Source of the DNA: Streptomyces sp. NK08204 | GTDB taxonomy: Bacteria; Actinomycetota; Actinomycetes; Streptomycetales; Streptomycetaceae | NCBI RefSeq assembly: GCF_020400585.1 | Contig: NZ_JAINVF010000030.1 | Span: forward strand, 1-64,000 | Length of the DNA: 64,000 nucleotides | Direction: 5' to 3' | Shown here: piece by piece, positions 7,684 through 16,905 of the stretch | Numbering within the stretch: the first letter of the stretch is position 1 | Layout: each line of letters starts with the position of its first letter | The notes under the pieces: model-generated | Database searches by the model: none | What the model was told of the DNA's origin: nothing | The model's input: only the letters and a program-made list of their open reading frames with translations | Made by a program: the position numbers and the translations under genes

Positions 7684-7712
7684 AAACTAAACCGAGTGGT
7701 TCGGTATTGCAA
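7684..7712 (-). promoter_or_regulatory. Sigma-70-type promoter with TetR operator in the spacer
   Basis: On the minus strand a -35 element TTGCAA (7712-7707) and a -10 element TAGTTT (7689-7684) are separated by exactly 17 bases. The spacer holds the inverted repeat ACCGA-N5-TCGGT (7691-7705), typical of TetR-family operators. It reads into the oxidoreductase gene starting at 7626, about 60 bases downstream. A repressor bound here would occlude RNA polymerase directly, which fits control by the adjacent TetR protein. Confidence 0.7.
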
Positions 7713-7783
7713 GGGGGTAGGAAGGCGGAAGGCGCATCCCAGGCGAGTACCCCGCTGGAGACACCTCCGGTGGAACCGGGTCG

Positions 7784-8200
7784 CTACTTCAGGTACGGCC
7801 CGTCGGTGCCGATCTTGCCGGGCGCCGCGTTGGCGCCATCCAGGTCGAGGACGTAGACCCGCAGGTTGCTCTTGCCGGAAGCGGGGACGTCGAGTCGGCC
7901 AGGTCCTCGTGGATCCAGCAGGAGCGGGAGTCCTCGCCCTCCCAGTTGCCCAGCCGGCACTGGTGGTAGAGCGATGCGGGGAACAGCTTGTCGGTGGGCG
8001 AGGGCCACTGGCAGTTGTAGAGGGTGTAGCCCTCGGCGCTGTACTGGCCGGTGGGCTTGCCCCAGTTGAGGCAGGTGTTGCCGCTGGGCTCGGCGGTCGA
8101 CCACAGATCACCGTTGTAGTACGACTTGCCGGAGACGGGCTCGACGGTCAGGCGGAGCCCTGCGCGTCGCAGGACGGATCACGCGGCCCCCGGGGCCGGG
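7784..8200 (-). pseudogene. Frameshifted cysteine-rich secreted-type protein gene
   Basis: The minus strand has codons with strong G/C third positions from about 8176 to 7890, encoding GLRLTVEPVSGKSYYNGDLW, then STAEPSGNTCLNWGKPTGQY, SAEGYTLYNCQWPSPTDKLF and PASLYHQCRLGNWEGEDSRS, then CWIHEDL. A one-base shift is then needed to continue as DVPASGKSNLRVYVLDLDG and finish GTDGPYLK at 7784. Upstream, another shift at ~8176 would join DPSCDAQ. At least four Cys and many aromatic/Gly residues suggest an extracellular disulfide-bonded protein. No family is recognised. Either two mutations inactivated it or the sequence has base errors. No start codon or signal peptide can be assigned. Confidence 0.6.
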
Positions 8201-8392
8201 CGCACCGGCGTCCGGCGCACGGGGCCCGCTCAGCGCCCTGGCCGGCCGACCGCCCGGCCCCGGCCACAACGGTGCGAACGCACAGGCCGTGCCGCCGCGA
8301 GGTGGGGTGCCTCTCCATTACCGCCGGGGAGGGCCGGACGTAACGTCCCCGTACTCCCAGGCCACACACCCACATCCGATCCAGGTGGCACG

Positions 8393-9880
8393 ATGAACCC
8401 CACATCCCCCCCACGCACACCGCGCCGCTCGTGGCGCCTCACCTGGCCGCGTCCCGCCCGCACGGCGGCGCTGGTCCTGTCCCTGGTCGCCGCAGTTCTG
8501 GGACTCTCCCCGTCCCCGGCACATGCCGCGAGCCTGCAGCAGATCACGGGCTTCGGCTCCAACCCCGGCAACCTGCAGATGTTCGCGTACACCCCCGGCA
8601 ACCTGCCCTCCGGCGCGCCCCTCGTCATCGCCCTGCACGGCTGCACGCAGAGCGCGAGTGACTACTACAGCCACTCCGGCTGGCCCAAGTACGCCGACAT
8701 GTACGGCTTCGCGCTGGTCTTCCCGCAGACCACCAGTTCCAACAACGCCAATTCATGCTTCAACTGGTTCCAGTCCGCCGACTACACCCGTGACCAGGGT
8801 GAGGCGCTGTCCGTCAAGCAGATGGTGGACTACGCCGAGTCCCACTACGGCAGCGACCGCAGGCGCGTCTACGTCACCGGGCTGTCGGCCGGCGGCGCGA
8901 TGACCTCGGTCATGCTCGCCGACTATCCCGACGTGTTCGCGGGCGGCGCGATCGACTCCGGCATCCCGGCGGGCTGCGCGACCGACCTTCCCAGCGGACT
9001 GACCTGTCAGAACAGCGCGGTGAACAAGACACCGCAGCAGTGGGGCGACGCGGTCCGCCGCGCCTCCGGCGGCTGGGGCGGGCCCTGGCCGCGCGTCGCG
9101 ATCTGGCAGGGCACCGGCGACAGCACGGTCGACCCGGCCAACGCCACCGAGGAACGGGACCAGTGGACGAACGTGTGGGGCATCGGCCAGACCCCGTCGT
9201 CCACCACCACCCTGACCGGCGGCACCACCCAGGCCGTCTACAACGACGCGGACGGCAGGCCCGCGGTGGAGACCTTCACCGTCTCCGGGATGGCGCACGG
9301 CCTCGCGGTCGACCCCGGCTCCGGCACCGACCAGTGCGGCAGCACGGGCACGTACTACCTCACCTACATCTGCTCGTCGTACTGGACCGCGAAGTTCTGG
9401 GGTCTGGACGCCCCGGGCGGGGGCGGCACGGGCAGCCTCCCGGCACCCACCGGGCTGACGGTCACCGGCACGACCGACACCACCGTGTCGCTGTCCTGGT
9501 CCGCGGTGAGCGGCGCGGCGTCGTACCACGTGTACCGCGGCGGCACCGAGGTCGGCTCGGCCACCGGCACCTCGTACACCGACACGGGCCTGAACTCCGG
9601 TACGCAGTACAGCTACACGGTCGCCGCGGTGGATTCAGGGGGCGCGATCGGCACCCGGTCGCCGGCGGTCCCGGCCACCACCACCGGCTACCGGCCGCAG
9701 TGCTTCACGGACGACAACTACGACCAGGTCGCCGCGGGCCGCGCCCACCAGAGTCTCGGCCACGCCTACGCCAACGGCTCCGGCCAGGACATGGGCCTCT
9801 ACAACCTCTACGAAACGCACACCCTCGAAGAGACCTCACCCGGCTACTACGTGCTCGCCGACTCCGGCTGCCCGTCCTGA
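8393..9880 (+). CDS. Secreted PHB-depolymerase/feruloyl-esterase family hydrolase
   Basis: The protein has 495 residues. A long signal peptide ends at PAHA|AS (~residue 44), followed by an alpha/beta hydrolase of the esterase PHB depolymerase type: the oxyanion region is IALHGCTQSASDYY, the nucleophile Ser is in VTGLSAGGAMTS, and the late His is in GMAHGLAVDP. A fibronectin type III domain follows (~345-430), then a ~60-residue C-terminal module (YRPQCFTDDNYDQVAAGRAH to LADSGCPS) often attached to such enzymes and possibly substrate-binding. It would hydrolyse polyhydroxyalkanoate or aryl esters outside the cell. The ATG at 8393 is chosen for the signal peptide; a longer frame upstream lacks one. 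The gene is monocistronic, and the next gene converges on it. Confidence 0.88.
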   Translation: MNPTSPPRTPRRSWRLTWPRPARTAALVLSLVAAVLGLSPSPAHAASLQQITGFGSNPGNLQMFAYTPGNLPSGAPLVIALHGCTQSASDYYSHSGWPKYADMYGFALVFPQTTSSNNANSCFNWFQSADYTRDQGEALSVKQMVDYAESHYGSDRRRVYVTGLSAGGAMTSVMLADYPDVFAGGAIDSGIPAGCATDLPSGLTCQNSAVNKTPQQWGDAVRRASGGWGGPWPRVAIWQGTGDSTVDPANATEERDQWTNVWGIGQTPSSTTTLTGGTTQAVYNDADGRPAVETFTVSGMAHGLAVDPGSGTDQCGSTGTYYLTYICSSYWTAKFWGLDAPGGGGTGSLPAPTGLTVTGTTDTTVSLSWSAVSGAASYHVYRGGTEVGSATGTSYTDTGLNSGTQYSYTVAAVDSGGAIGTRSPAVPATTTGYRPQCFTDDNYDQVAAGRAHQSLGHAYANGSGQDMGLYNLYETHTLEETSPGYYVLADSGCPS

Positions 9881-9911
9881 AGCAACGGCCTCGGCTCCGG
9901 GGGCGGCCATT

Positions 9912-9938
9912 GCCTTCGGAGCCTTCGGAGCCTTCGCA
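9912..9938. repeat. Three 9-bp tandem repeats
   Basis: Units of GCCTTCGGA (third copy GCCTTCGCA) lie in the gap between the convergent esterase and mbl genes. There is no obvious hairpin. It is probably a slippage-prone spacer. Confidence 0.6.
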
Positions 9939-10076
9939 GCAGTCGGAGCCCGGCGTAGTGGCCGGCATCGCCGGGATTCGCGCGCGGTCACCTCGCCGCG
10001 TCCGCCGTCGCGCTCGCCCGGCTCCGGCCGCCTCGACGTGCCGTCGGCGGGGTGTGTCCGGGCGGGGACACGGCGG

Positions 10077-11114
10077 TCAGTCCGCCAGCGGGTTCAGCAC
10101 CAGCGGTTCGATCTTGCCCTCCAGCATGGCGCCGATGCCCTGGGCCGCGCAGATGTCCGGCCGTTCGGCGATGCGCACCGGCATCCCGGTCGCCTCCCGG
10201 AGCATCTGGTCGAACCCGGGCAGCAGCGCCGAGCCGCCGACCATCATGATCCCGCGGTCCGCGAGGTCGGCCACCAGATCGGGCGGGCAGTTCCGCAGCA
10301 CCTGGCCGATGCCGTCGAGCACGGCCGTCAGCGGGGTCTGGATGGCGTCGCGCACGGCGGCGGTGTCGACCTGCACACTGCGGGCCAGTCCGGTGGCCAC
10401 GTCCCGCCCGTGGATCTCCGTCGAAACCGGCCCGTGGGGGGTGAGCCCGTTCTCGGACAGGGCGAGCTGCAGTGGCCGTACCGACTGGCTCGGCAGTATC
10501 AGCTCGTGCTCGTGCCGCAGATACTGCACGATCGCGTGGTCGACCACCTCACCGCCCACCGGGATCCGCTGGGCGGTGACGATCGACCCCAGCGACAGCA
10601 CCGCGACCTGCGTGGCCGCCGCCCCGCACACCATGATCATGGTGGCCTCGGGCTGCTCGACGGGCAGCCCGCACCCCACGGCGGCGGCGATCAGCGTGTC
10701 CACCAGCTCCACCCGGCGCACCCCCAGCCCGACCAGCGTCTCGATCGTCGCCCGCTGCGCCAGCGGATCGGCGTCGTGCGGCGTGCAGGCCGCCGCGCGC
10801 AGCCGGGGCTTGCGGCGCAGCGTGCGGCGCATCTGGTCACCGAGCAGATGCCGCAGCATGCGCTGGGCCATCTCGATGTCGACCACCGTGCCGCCGGACA
10901 CGGGCCGTACGACCCGGATGTAGTGCGGTGTCCGCCCCGTCATCTTCTCCGCGAACTCACCCACCGCGATGAGCGAACCCGTACGTGTGTTCACCGCCGC
11001 GGCCGAGGGCTGGTCGACGACCAGACCTGCGCCCTTCACGTACACCCGGGTGCGGGCCGCCCCCAGGTCGACGGCGAAATGGCAGCGGCGCAACTGCTCC
11101 AGGCTGACGGTCAC
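10077..11114 (-). CDS. mbl: MreB-like actin homologue Mbl
   Basis: This 345-residue actin-fold ATPase has the phosphate-1 loop in HFAVDLGAARTRVYVKG, the central phosphate-2 region around MIMVCGAAATQVAVLSLG, and the adenosine motif IMMVGGSALLPGFDQML. In streptomycetes Mbl is a divergent MreB paralogue that acts with MreB in spore-wall synthesis and localises at sporulation septa. The phosphate loops deviate from canonical MreB (AARTRVY for DLGTANTLVY), as known for Mbl. The GTG at 11114 has GGGAGGA upstream. Position next to matB and the carboxylase matches the S. coelicolor mbl locus as I remember it. Confidence 0.88.
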   Translation of the reverse strand: MTVSLEQLRRCHFAVDLGAARTRVYVKGAGLVVDQPSAAAVNTRTGSLIAVGEFAEKMTGRTPHYIRVVRPVSGGTVVDIEMAQRMLRHLLGDQMRRTLRRKPRLRAAACTPHDADPLAQRATIETLVGLGVRRVELVDTLIAAAVGCGLPVEQPEATMIMVCGAAATQVAVLSLGSIVTAQRIPVGGEVVDHAIVQYLRHEHELILPSQSVRPLQLALSENGLTPHGPVSTEIHGRDVATGLARSVQVDTAAVRDAIQTPLTAVLDGIGQVLRNCPPDLVADLADRGIMMVGGSALLPGFDQMLREATGMPVRIAERPDICAAQGIGAMLEGKIEPLVLNPLAD

Positions 11115-11254
11115 GGCGGATCCTCCCGAGTGCGCAGGCCTTGAGCGACCGCCCTGTTGGCGGGCTCACTGGCATCCTGCGGGGCGCCGTGGGGCGGGCG
11201 CCTTCTGGAGGGGGCCGGGCGGGGTGCGGCTGAACGGGCGGTTTTCGGCGTGGC

Positions 11255-11710
11255 TCACGCGTCGGTGGTGGACTCCGGGCCCGTCATCGGTTCCGGCACC
11301 GGCAGCGGTAGCGGGTGCGGCGCTGCCGTCAGCGGGTCGGGCGCCGCCGCCGTCCGCGGTGCCGTCGCCGGGGGCTGCGCCGCCCGCTCGGCGGACCAGC
11401 CGAGCCGGACCACCAGCTGCCCCTCCGCCGCGCCCTTGGCGATGATCGCGCCGGCCTCCGCGGACAGCTTCACCCCGAATTCCAGCTCCACCGAGTCGGG
11501 GCGCAGGGCGCCGTCCCGGAAGACCCGCAGCGCGGCCTGGGCGGCGGAGCGCACCCCGGCCAGCGCGCCCTCGAAGGTGCGGGCGGTCTGCGTGACCGGT
11601 CCCTCGCCGCCCTCGCCGCGCGCGACGAGCCGGGTTCCGGTCGCCGGGTCAGCCGTCTCCACGACGACGACCGCGCCGTCCTCGGTCTCGAACTCCACCA
11701 GCTTGTTCAT
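11255..11710 (-). CDS. Trypco1 (CU044_2847-type) protein
   Basis: About 151 residues. The N-terminal ~105 (MNKLVEFETEDGAVVVVETA, then TARTFEGALAGVRSAAQAAL, VELEFGVKLSAEAGAIIAKG, GQLVVRLGW) match the trypsin-co-occurring domain 1 family, which is found beside or fused to trypsin-like and other effector domains in actinobacterial conflict or signalling systems. The remaining tail is Pro/Ala-rich and low-complexity. The ATG at 11710 starts the conserved domain; a longer frame upstream is not supported. It is transcribed divergently from the large subtilase, ~175 bases apart, so a functional link to a protease is possible. The biochemical function of the domain is unknown. Confidence 0.75.
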   Translation of the reverse strand: MNKLVEFETEDGAVVVVETADPATGTRLVARGEGGEGPVTQTARTFEGALAGVRSAAQAALRVFRDGALRPDSVELEFGVKLSAEAGAIIAKGAAEGQLVVRLGWSAERAAQPPATAPRTAAAPDPLTAAPHPLPLPVPEPMTGPESTTDA

Positions 11711-11885
11711 GACGTGATTGTCACGGACGCCCCCCGGTGCGTCTGCGGTAATTCCCGTGACCGTACGAAGAGTTGGCGCAAACCTGTCAGGGTACTTTCC
11801 CGCCAGCACCACTCAACGCCTTGGAAACACAGGGCACATGGCACTCTCCCGGCACGTGACGCGCTCGACACGAGAAGAGGCGTGG

Positions 11886-14800
11886 ATGACCACAGGACCA
11901 GTCAGACGTGGGGCGGCTCTGCTGTCGGCGGGGCTGGTGATCGCCCTGTTGCCGAGCATCCCGGTGGCCGCCGCTCCGGGCGCCCCACCTCCGGGCGTCC
12001 CCGCTCCGGGCGTCCCCGCTCCGGGCGTCCCCGCTCCGGGATCTGCCACCGCCGCCACCACCGTCACCCTCGTCACCGGTGACAAAGTGACCGTCACCGA
12101 CCTCGGGCACGGCAGGAAGACGGTCACCGTGCGGCGTCCCCGCGGGGCCTTCGGCGCCGTGAGGACCCTGCGCAGCGACGGTGACATCACCGTCGTACCG
12201 GACGAGGCGCTGCCGTATCTGCGGTCCGGCGCCCTGGACCGGCGGCTGTTCGACGTGAGCGGGCTGATCCGGCAGGGATTCACCGACGCCCGGACCGACG
12301 CGCTGCCGCTGATCGTGACCTACGGGAAGGGCGCCCGCGCCGCCGCCCCCGCCGGGGCCGAGCGCACCCGGAGCCTGCCCAGCCTGCGCGGAGCCGCCGT
12401 CGAGGCCGACCGGGGGCGGTCCTTCTGGCACTCCTTCACCCACGGAGCCGGCATCCACAAGGTGTGGCTGGACGGGCGGGTCAAGGCCGACATGGCCGAG
12501 AGCAACGCCCAGATAGGCACGCAGGCGGGCTGGGACGCGGGGCTCACCGGAAAAGGGGTGACCGTCGCCGTCCTCGACACCGGCGCCGACCTGAGCCACC
12601 CCGACCTCACGGACCGGGTCACCGTCACCAAGAGCTTCGTCGACGGGCAGGAGGTCGCCGACCGCAACGGGCACGGCACCCACGTCACCTCCACGGTCGG
12701 CGGCAGCGGCGCCGCCTCCGACGGCACGGAGAAAGGCGTCGCACCCGGCGCCGCGCTGGCCGTCGGCAAGGTGCTCGGCGACCAGGGTGCGGGCAGCGAG
12801 TCGCAGATCATCGCCGGTATGGAGTGGGCGGCGCGGGACGTGCACGCCAGGATCGTGTCGATGAGCCTGGGGACGACCGAGCCCAGCGACGGCACCGATC
12901 CCATGGCCCAGGCCGTGAACTCCCTGTCCAAGGAGACCGGCGCGCTCTTCGTCGTCGCCGCGGGCAACACCGGCGCCACGTCCTCCGTCGGCTCGCCCGG
13001 CGCCGCCGACGCGGCCCTCACCGTCGGCGCGGTGGACTCCGCCGACCAGGCCGCCTACTTCACCAGCGCCGGGCCCCGCTACGGCGACAACGCGCTGAAG
13101 CCCGACCTCAGCGCCCCCGGCGTCGGCATCCTCGCCGCTCGCTCCCAGCTCGTCCCCGGCAGCGGCTACTACACGTCCATGAGCGGTACCTCCATGGCGA
13201 CCCCGCACGTCGCCGGAGTCGCCGCCCTGCTCGCCGAGGAGCACCCCGACTGGAGCGGCGCCCGCCTGAAGGACGCGCTGATGTCCAGCTCGAAGCAACT
13301 GGACGCGTCCGCCTACCTGCTGGGTGCCGGCCGGGTGAGCGTCCCGGACGCCGTGCACACCCGGCTCACCGCCACCGGCAGCGCCGACCTCGGCTTCTAC
13401 CCCTGGCCGTACGCCGCCGACAAGCCGGTCACCCGCACCCTCACCTACAGCAACTCCTCCGACACTTCCGTGCAGTTGAAGCTGTCGGTGCGGGGCGCTC
13501 CGGACGGCGTCGCCACCCTCGCCGACACCGCCCTCACCGTCCCCGCGCACGGCACCGCGTCCACCACGGTCACCGGGGACGTGTCCAAGGCGCCGGTCGG
13601 CGAGACCAGCGGGCAGATCGTCGCGGTGGACGCGGCCGGGAACACGGTTGCGCACACCGTGTTCGGGCTGGTCAAGGAGGAGGAACGGTACACCCTCACC
13701 GTCCACGTCAAGGACCGCGCGGGAGCCCCCGTCGCGGCCGACCTCGCCGTGCAGCGTCTTGCGGAGGGCGAGGAGGCCCAGCCCGCGCACGTCGGCGACT
13801 CCGGCACGCTCAGGCTCCGCCTCGAGCCCGGCACGTACGCCGTGACCTCCTTCCTCGACGTGCGCGGCAGCCACGGCACCGACTCCCTCGGCCTCGGTTT
13901 CCTCGCGGCGCCGGGGATCACCCTCGACCGGGACCGTGAAGTCACCCTGGACGCAAGGAAGTTGCGCGAGATCAAGACGGCCGTGGCCCGGCGCACCGAG
14001 ACCCGCCAGCTCGTCATGGAGTACGACCGCAAGGCGGGCGGCGCCGACCTGTTCGGCGCGGTCCAGGTGCCGCTGACCTACGACAGCGTCTTCGCCGCGC
14101 CCACCGACAAGGTCACCCAGGGCAGCTTCGAGTTCCGGACCGTGTGGCGGCTGGCCAAGCCGCTGCTGGAGGTCGAGGGGATCGATGACGCGACCCTCCA
14201 GCCGGGCGGCACGCTGCTTCAGGGGCGTACGACGCTGCCGCTGGTGGACGCCGGGGACGGCCCCTTGACCGGGGTGTCCGGCAAGGCGGTGCTCGCGCAC
14301 CTCTCCGACGGCGCCGACCCGGCCGCACTCGCCCAGGCCGCCCAGGACGCGGGTGCCAGGGCGCTGTTCGTGACCGACGACGCGCCCGGCCGGCTGATGG
14401 CCTGGTGGGGCACGGACGACAACGCCGACCGGCCGCTGCAGATCGCCACGGTGAACGCGTCGGACGCGGCCCGACTGCGGGCCATGAAGGCGGTCGAGAT
14501 GACCGGCACCCGCAACTCCCCGTACGTGTACGACCTGTCCGCAGGTCACCGGGGCGCGATCCCCGACCGCGACCTCACCTGTGCGCCCGAGGCGGACGAG
14601 CTGGCCGCGGTCCACGTCAGGTTCCACGACCCCGGGGCGGCGAACGGCAGCGAGTTCCGCTACTCGATCACCGACACCTTCCCGATCGGCCTCGGCTTCC
14701 AGGAGCCCGTCGACCTGCCCGCCGAGCGCACCGACTACGTGTCCGCCGGCCGCGGTCTGCTCTGGCAGGAGTCGGTCACGGCCGGCAACGGCACGCTGGA

Positions 14801-15548
14801 GGAACGCGGCGGACCGGTGCGCTACACCGGCGGAACACGGTCCACGCTGAACTGGTTCCGGCCGGTGTGGCATCCGTGGCTCGGCACCGGCCTAGGCTGG
14901 GGCCAGCAACGCGCCGGGAACCAGATCCAGTTGAACACCCCCGGCTGGGGCGACTCCGGGCCCGACCACACCGGCTCCGGCGACGTGTGGAGCGAGGACA
15001 GCGGCATGAGCCAGACCACCGCCGTCTACCTGGACGGCACCCTGGTCGACGGGGTCCACACCGGCTCCGCCGCCTACGTCTGGGACGCGCCCGCCGACGA
15101 GCACACCTACGAGGTGGTCACCGACACCGCCCTCGACGCCGCGCACTGGAAGCTCGCCACGCGCGGCCACACCGAGTGGACGTTCCGCTCGGCCGCCACA
15201 CCGGAGGACCACTGGACGTACCTCCCGCTGATCAACCTCGCCTTCGACCTCGGCACCGATCTCGCCGGGACCGTGCGCGGCGGACAGCGGATCCCGGTCG
15301 GGCTCGGCGCCTCCTACGTGGCGGACGCGTCCGGCACCGGCACGCTCGGCGGCGGCAGCCTGGAGGTGTCGTACGACGACGGCACGACCTGGCACCCCGT
15401 CGCCCTCACGGCCGTCGGCCGGGCCTCCTGGCGCGGCACGCTGACCGTGCCGCGCGGCGCCGCCCACGTCTCCCTGCGGGCCTCGGCCCGCGACGACAGG
15501 GGCGGCAGGGTGACCCAGGAGATCATCCGGGCGGCGGGCGTGAGGTAG
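11886..15548 (+). CDS. Large secreted subtilisin-family (S8) serine protease
   Basis: The protein has 1,220 residues: a signal peptide, a Pro-rich linker with a five-residue repeat (GVPAP), a prodomain (~50-180), then the S8 catalytic domain. The triad is visible as Asp in VAVLDTGADLSHPDL, His in RNGHGTHVTST and Ser in MSGTSMATPHVAGVAAL. After it come beta-rich domains, with a PA-like segment (ALAQAAQDAGARALFVTDDA, ~residues 790-880) and a long C-terminal region to 1,220. It degrades protein outside the cell. The ATG at 11886 is preferred because a signal peptide follows it and GAAGAGG lies upstream; earlier codons encode a non-conserved extension. It is divergent from the Trypco1 gene, and the next gene is convergent. 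Confidence 0.88.
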   Translation: MTTGPVRRGAALLSAGLVIALLPSIPVAAAPGAPPPGVPAPGVPAPGVPAPGSATAATTVTLVTGDKVTVTDLGHGRKTVTVRRPRGAFGAVRTLRSDGDITVVPDEALPYLRSGALDRRLFDVSGLIRQGFTDARTDALPLIVTYGKGARAAAPAGAERTRSLPSLRGAAVEADRGRSFWHSFTHGAGIHKVWLDGRVKADMAESNAQIGTQAGWDAGLTGKGVTVAVLDTGADLSHPDLTDRVTVTKSFVDGQEVADRNGHGTHVTSTVGGSGAASDGTEKGVAPGAALAVGKVLGDQGAGSESQIIAGMEWAARDVHARIVSMSLGTTEPSDGTDPMAQAVNSLSKETGALFVVAAGNTGATSSVGSPGAADAALTVGAVDSADQAAYFTSAGPRYGDNALKPDLSAPGVGILAARSQLVPGSGYYTSMSGTSMATPHVAGVAALLAEEHPDWSGARLKDALMSSSKQLDASAYLLGAGRVSVPDAVHTRLTATGSADLGFYPWPYAADKPVTRTLTYSNSSDTSVQLKLSVRGAPDGVATLADTALTVPAHGTASTTVTGDVSKAPVGETSGQIVAVDAAGNTVAHTVFGLVKEEERYTLTVHVKDRAGAPVAADLAVQRLAEGEEAQPAHVGDSGTLRLRLEPGTYAVTSFLDVRGSHGTDSLGLGFLAAPGITLDRDREVTLDARKLREIKTAVARRTETRQLVMEYDRKAGGADLFGAVQVPLTYDSVFAAPTDKVTQGSFEFRTVWRLAKPLLEVEGIDDATLQPGGTLLQGRTTLPLVDAGDGPLTGVSGKAVLAHLSDGADPAALAQAAQDAGARALFVTDDAPGRLMAWWGTDDNADRPLQIATVNASDAARLRAMKAVEMTGTRNSPYVYDLSAGHRGAIPDRDLTCAPEADELAAVHVRFHDPGAANGSEFRYSITDTFPIGLGFQEPVDLPAERTDYVSAGRGLLWQESVTAGNGTLEERGGPVRYTGGTRSTLNWFRPVWHPWLGTGLGWGQQRAGNQIQLNTPGWGDSGPDHTGSGDVWSEDSGMSQTTAVYLDGTLVDGVHTGSAAYVWDAPADEHTYEVVTDTALDAAHWKLATRGHTEWTFRSAATPEDHWTYLPLINLAFDLGTDLAGTVRGGQRIPVGLGASYVADASGTGTLGGGSLEVSYDDGTTWHPVALTAVGRASWRGTLTVPRGAAHVSLRASARDDRGGRVTQEIIRAAGVR
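11991..12040 (+). repeat. 15-bp tandem repeat in the protease linker
   Basis: The unit CCGGGCGTCCCCGCT occurs three times in a row plus a partial fourth copy, encoding PGVPA repeats just after the signal peptide. Copy number is likely to vary between strains by slippage without changing frame. Confidence 0.85.
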
Positions 15549-15552
15549 CGGA

Positions 15553-16905
15553 TCAGGAACGGGGGTGGTCCACGGGCTCGACGATCCCGCGCACCACCCC
15601 CAGTTCCACCAGGTCCTGCGGCCGGATCCGCAGCTGCCCCGCCGTCGCCTCGACCTGTTCCGGCGGGCGCTTGAGGATGGCCGCCGCCGGCTCCGGGGCG
15701 ATCACCGAGAAGTAACTGTCCGGCGTGACCCAGGTGTTGTTGGGCGCGGCCAGCGCGAGCGCCCCGCCAGAACCGCCCTCGCCGATCACCAGCGTGGTGA
15801 GCGGGATACGGGCACCGGCCACCGCGGCGAACACCTCCGCGATCGCCGCCCCGGCTCCCTGCCGCTCCGCCTCCGCGTCGTTGGCCGCGCCCGGCGTGTC
15901 CACCAGGGTCAGCACCGGGATGTCGAGCCGGTCCGCGAGCCGGATCAGCCGGGCCGCGGTGCGGTACCCGGCGGGCCGCGTCGCCGTCCCGGTCTGCGCC
16001 GCGTACGCGACGGTACGGCCGTCATGCAGCCCGAAACCGCAGAGGACGCCCGCGTCGGTGCCGCCGCAGCGGTCACCGCGGAGGGCCACCCGCTCGGTGA
16101 AGTAGGCGTCCAGGTAGGCGCCGGCCCGCGGGCGTTCGGGGGAGCGGGCACGCCGGACGGCGTCCCAGCCGGTGCCGGGCAGCCCGCTGCCGCCCAGCGC
16201 CCGCGGCGGCGGGGGTGCCTCGCGCGCGGGCGTGGTCAGCAGCCGCAGCCACAGCCCCAGCGTCTGCTTCAGCTCCTCCAGCGGCACCACGGCGTCCGCG
16301 GCGCCCGCCGCCAGCTGGGCCTCCGCCGTGTACGCGGCCGGGTCGGCGTCCGGCGGTCGGACCCGGGAGCCGGCGAAACCCACCTGGGCGCCGGGCAGGG
16401 CAAGGACGACGTCCGCGCCCGCGCCCAGGGTGGCCCAGCCACCGCCCGTCGTGGGGTCCCGCAGGACCGCGAGCTGCGCCAGCCCTGCCTCCCGGGTGAG
16501 CACCGACTGCCGGGCCACGCGCTGGAGCTGGGTCAGCGCCAGCATCCCCTCCTGCATCCGGCTGCCGCCGGTGGCGATCAGCGGCACGACCGGCAGCCGG
16601 TGCGCGCGGGCATACGCGTGGGCCGCCTCCAGCCGGTCGCCGGTGCGCTCGCCCAGGGAGCCGCCGAGGAACCCGAACTCGAACGCGATCATCAGGGCCG
16701 CGGTGCCGTCGACCCGCGCAGTACCGCAGACGACGGACTCCTCCTCGCCGGTGCGTTCGACGGCACGGGCGCGCGAGGCGCCGTAACCGTGCCAGCCGAG
16801 CGGCCCGTCGGGCGCCGGCGTCTCTTCCCCGCCCGGCAGTTCGTCGAAGGACCCTTCGTCGGTGACGAGCGCCAGCATCGTCCGCGCCGACAGCCGCTCA
16901 GGCAC
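15553..16905 (-). CDS. Acyl-CoA carboxylase carboxyltransferase-like protein (fused beta and alpha halves)
   Basis: The protein has 450 residues in two crotonase-like halves. The N-terminal half (~20-220) resembles AccD (IAFEFGFLGGSLGERTGDRL, GGSRMQEGMLALTQ); the C-terminal half (~250-450) resembles AccA (LVDTPGAANDAEAERQGAGA, VIGEGGSGGALALAAPNNTW). The usual zinc ribbon of AccD is absent. Such proteins transfer carboxyl from carboxybiotin to acetyl- or other acyl-CoA. No biotin carboxylase or BCCP gene is in the window, so any partner must be encoded elsewhere. The GTG start overlaps the stop of matB by 8 bases, so the two are translationally coupled and probably serve the same malonyl-type CoA supply. 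The actual substrate is not shown by the sequence. Confidence 0.8.
   Translation of the reverse strand: MPERLSARTMLALVTDEGSFDELPGGEETPAPDGPLGWHGYGASRARAVERTGEEESVVCGTARVDGTAALMIAFEFGFLGGSLGERTGDRLEAAHAYARAHRLPVVPLIATGGSRMQEGMLALTQLQRVARQSVLTREAGLAQLAVLRDPTTGGGWATLGAGADVVLALPGAQVGFAGSRVRPPDADPAAYTAEAQLAAGAADAVVPLEELKQTLGLWLRLLTTPAREAPPPPRALGGSGLPGTGWDAVRRARSPERPRAGAYLDAYFTERVALRGDRCGGTDAGVLCGFGLHDGRTVAYAAQTGTATRPAGYRTAARLIRLADRLDIPVLTLVDTPGAANDAEAERQGAGAAIAEVFAAVAGARIPLTTLVIGEGGSGGALALAAPNNTWVTPDSYFSVIAPEPAAAILKRPPEQVEATAGQLRIRPQDLVELGVVRGIVEPVDHPRS

Noticed and set aside
7784-8104. 106-codon minus-strand frame as an independent gene
   Set aside because: Only its last ~30 codons look real; the rest is a shifted frame over the better coding sequence described as a pseudogene.
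11787-14873. A 1,028-codon open frame antisense to the subtilase gene
   Set aside because: It mirrors the high-GC3 codon pattern of the real gene, has no ribosome site and no recognisable domain. Such antisense frames are usual in Streptomyces.
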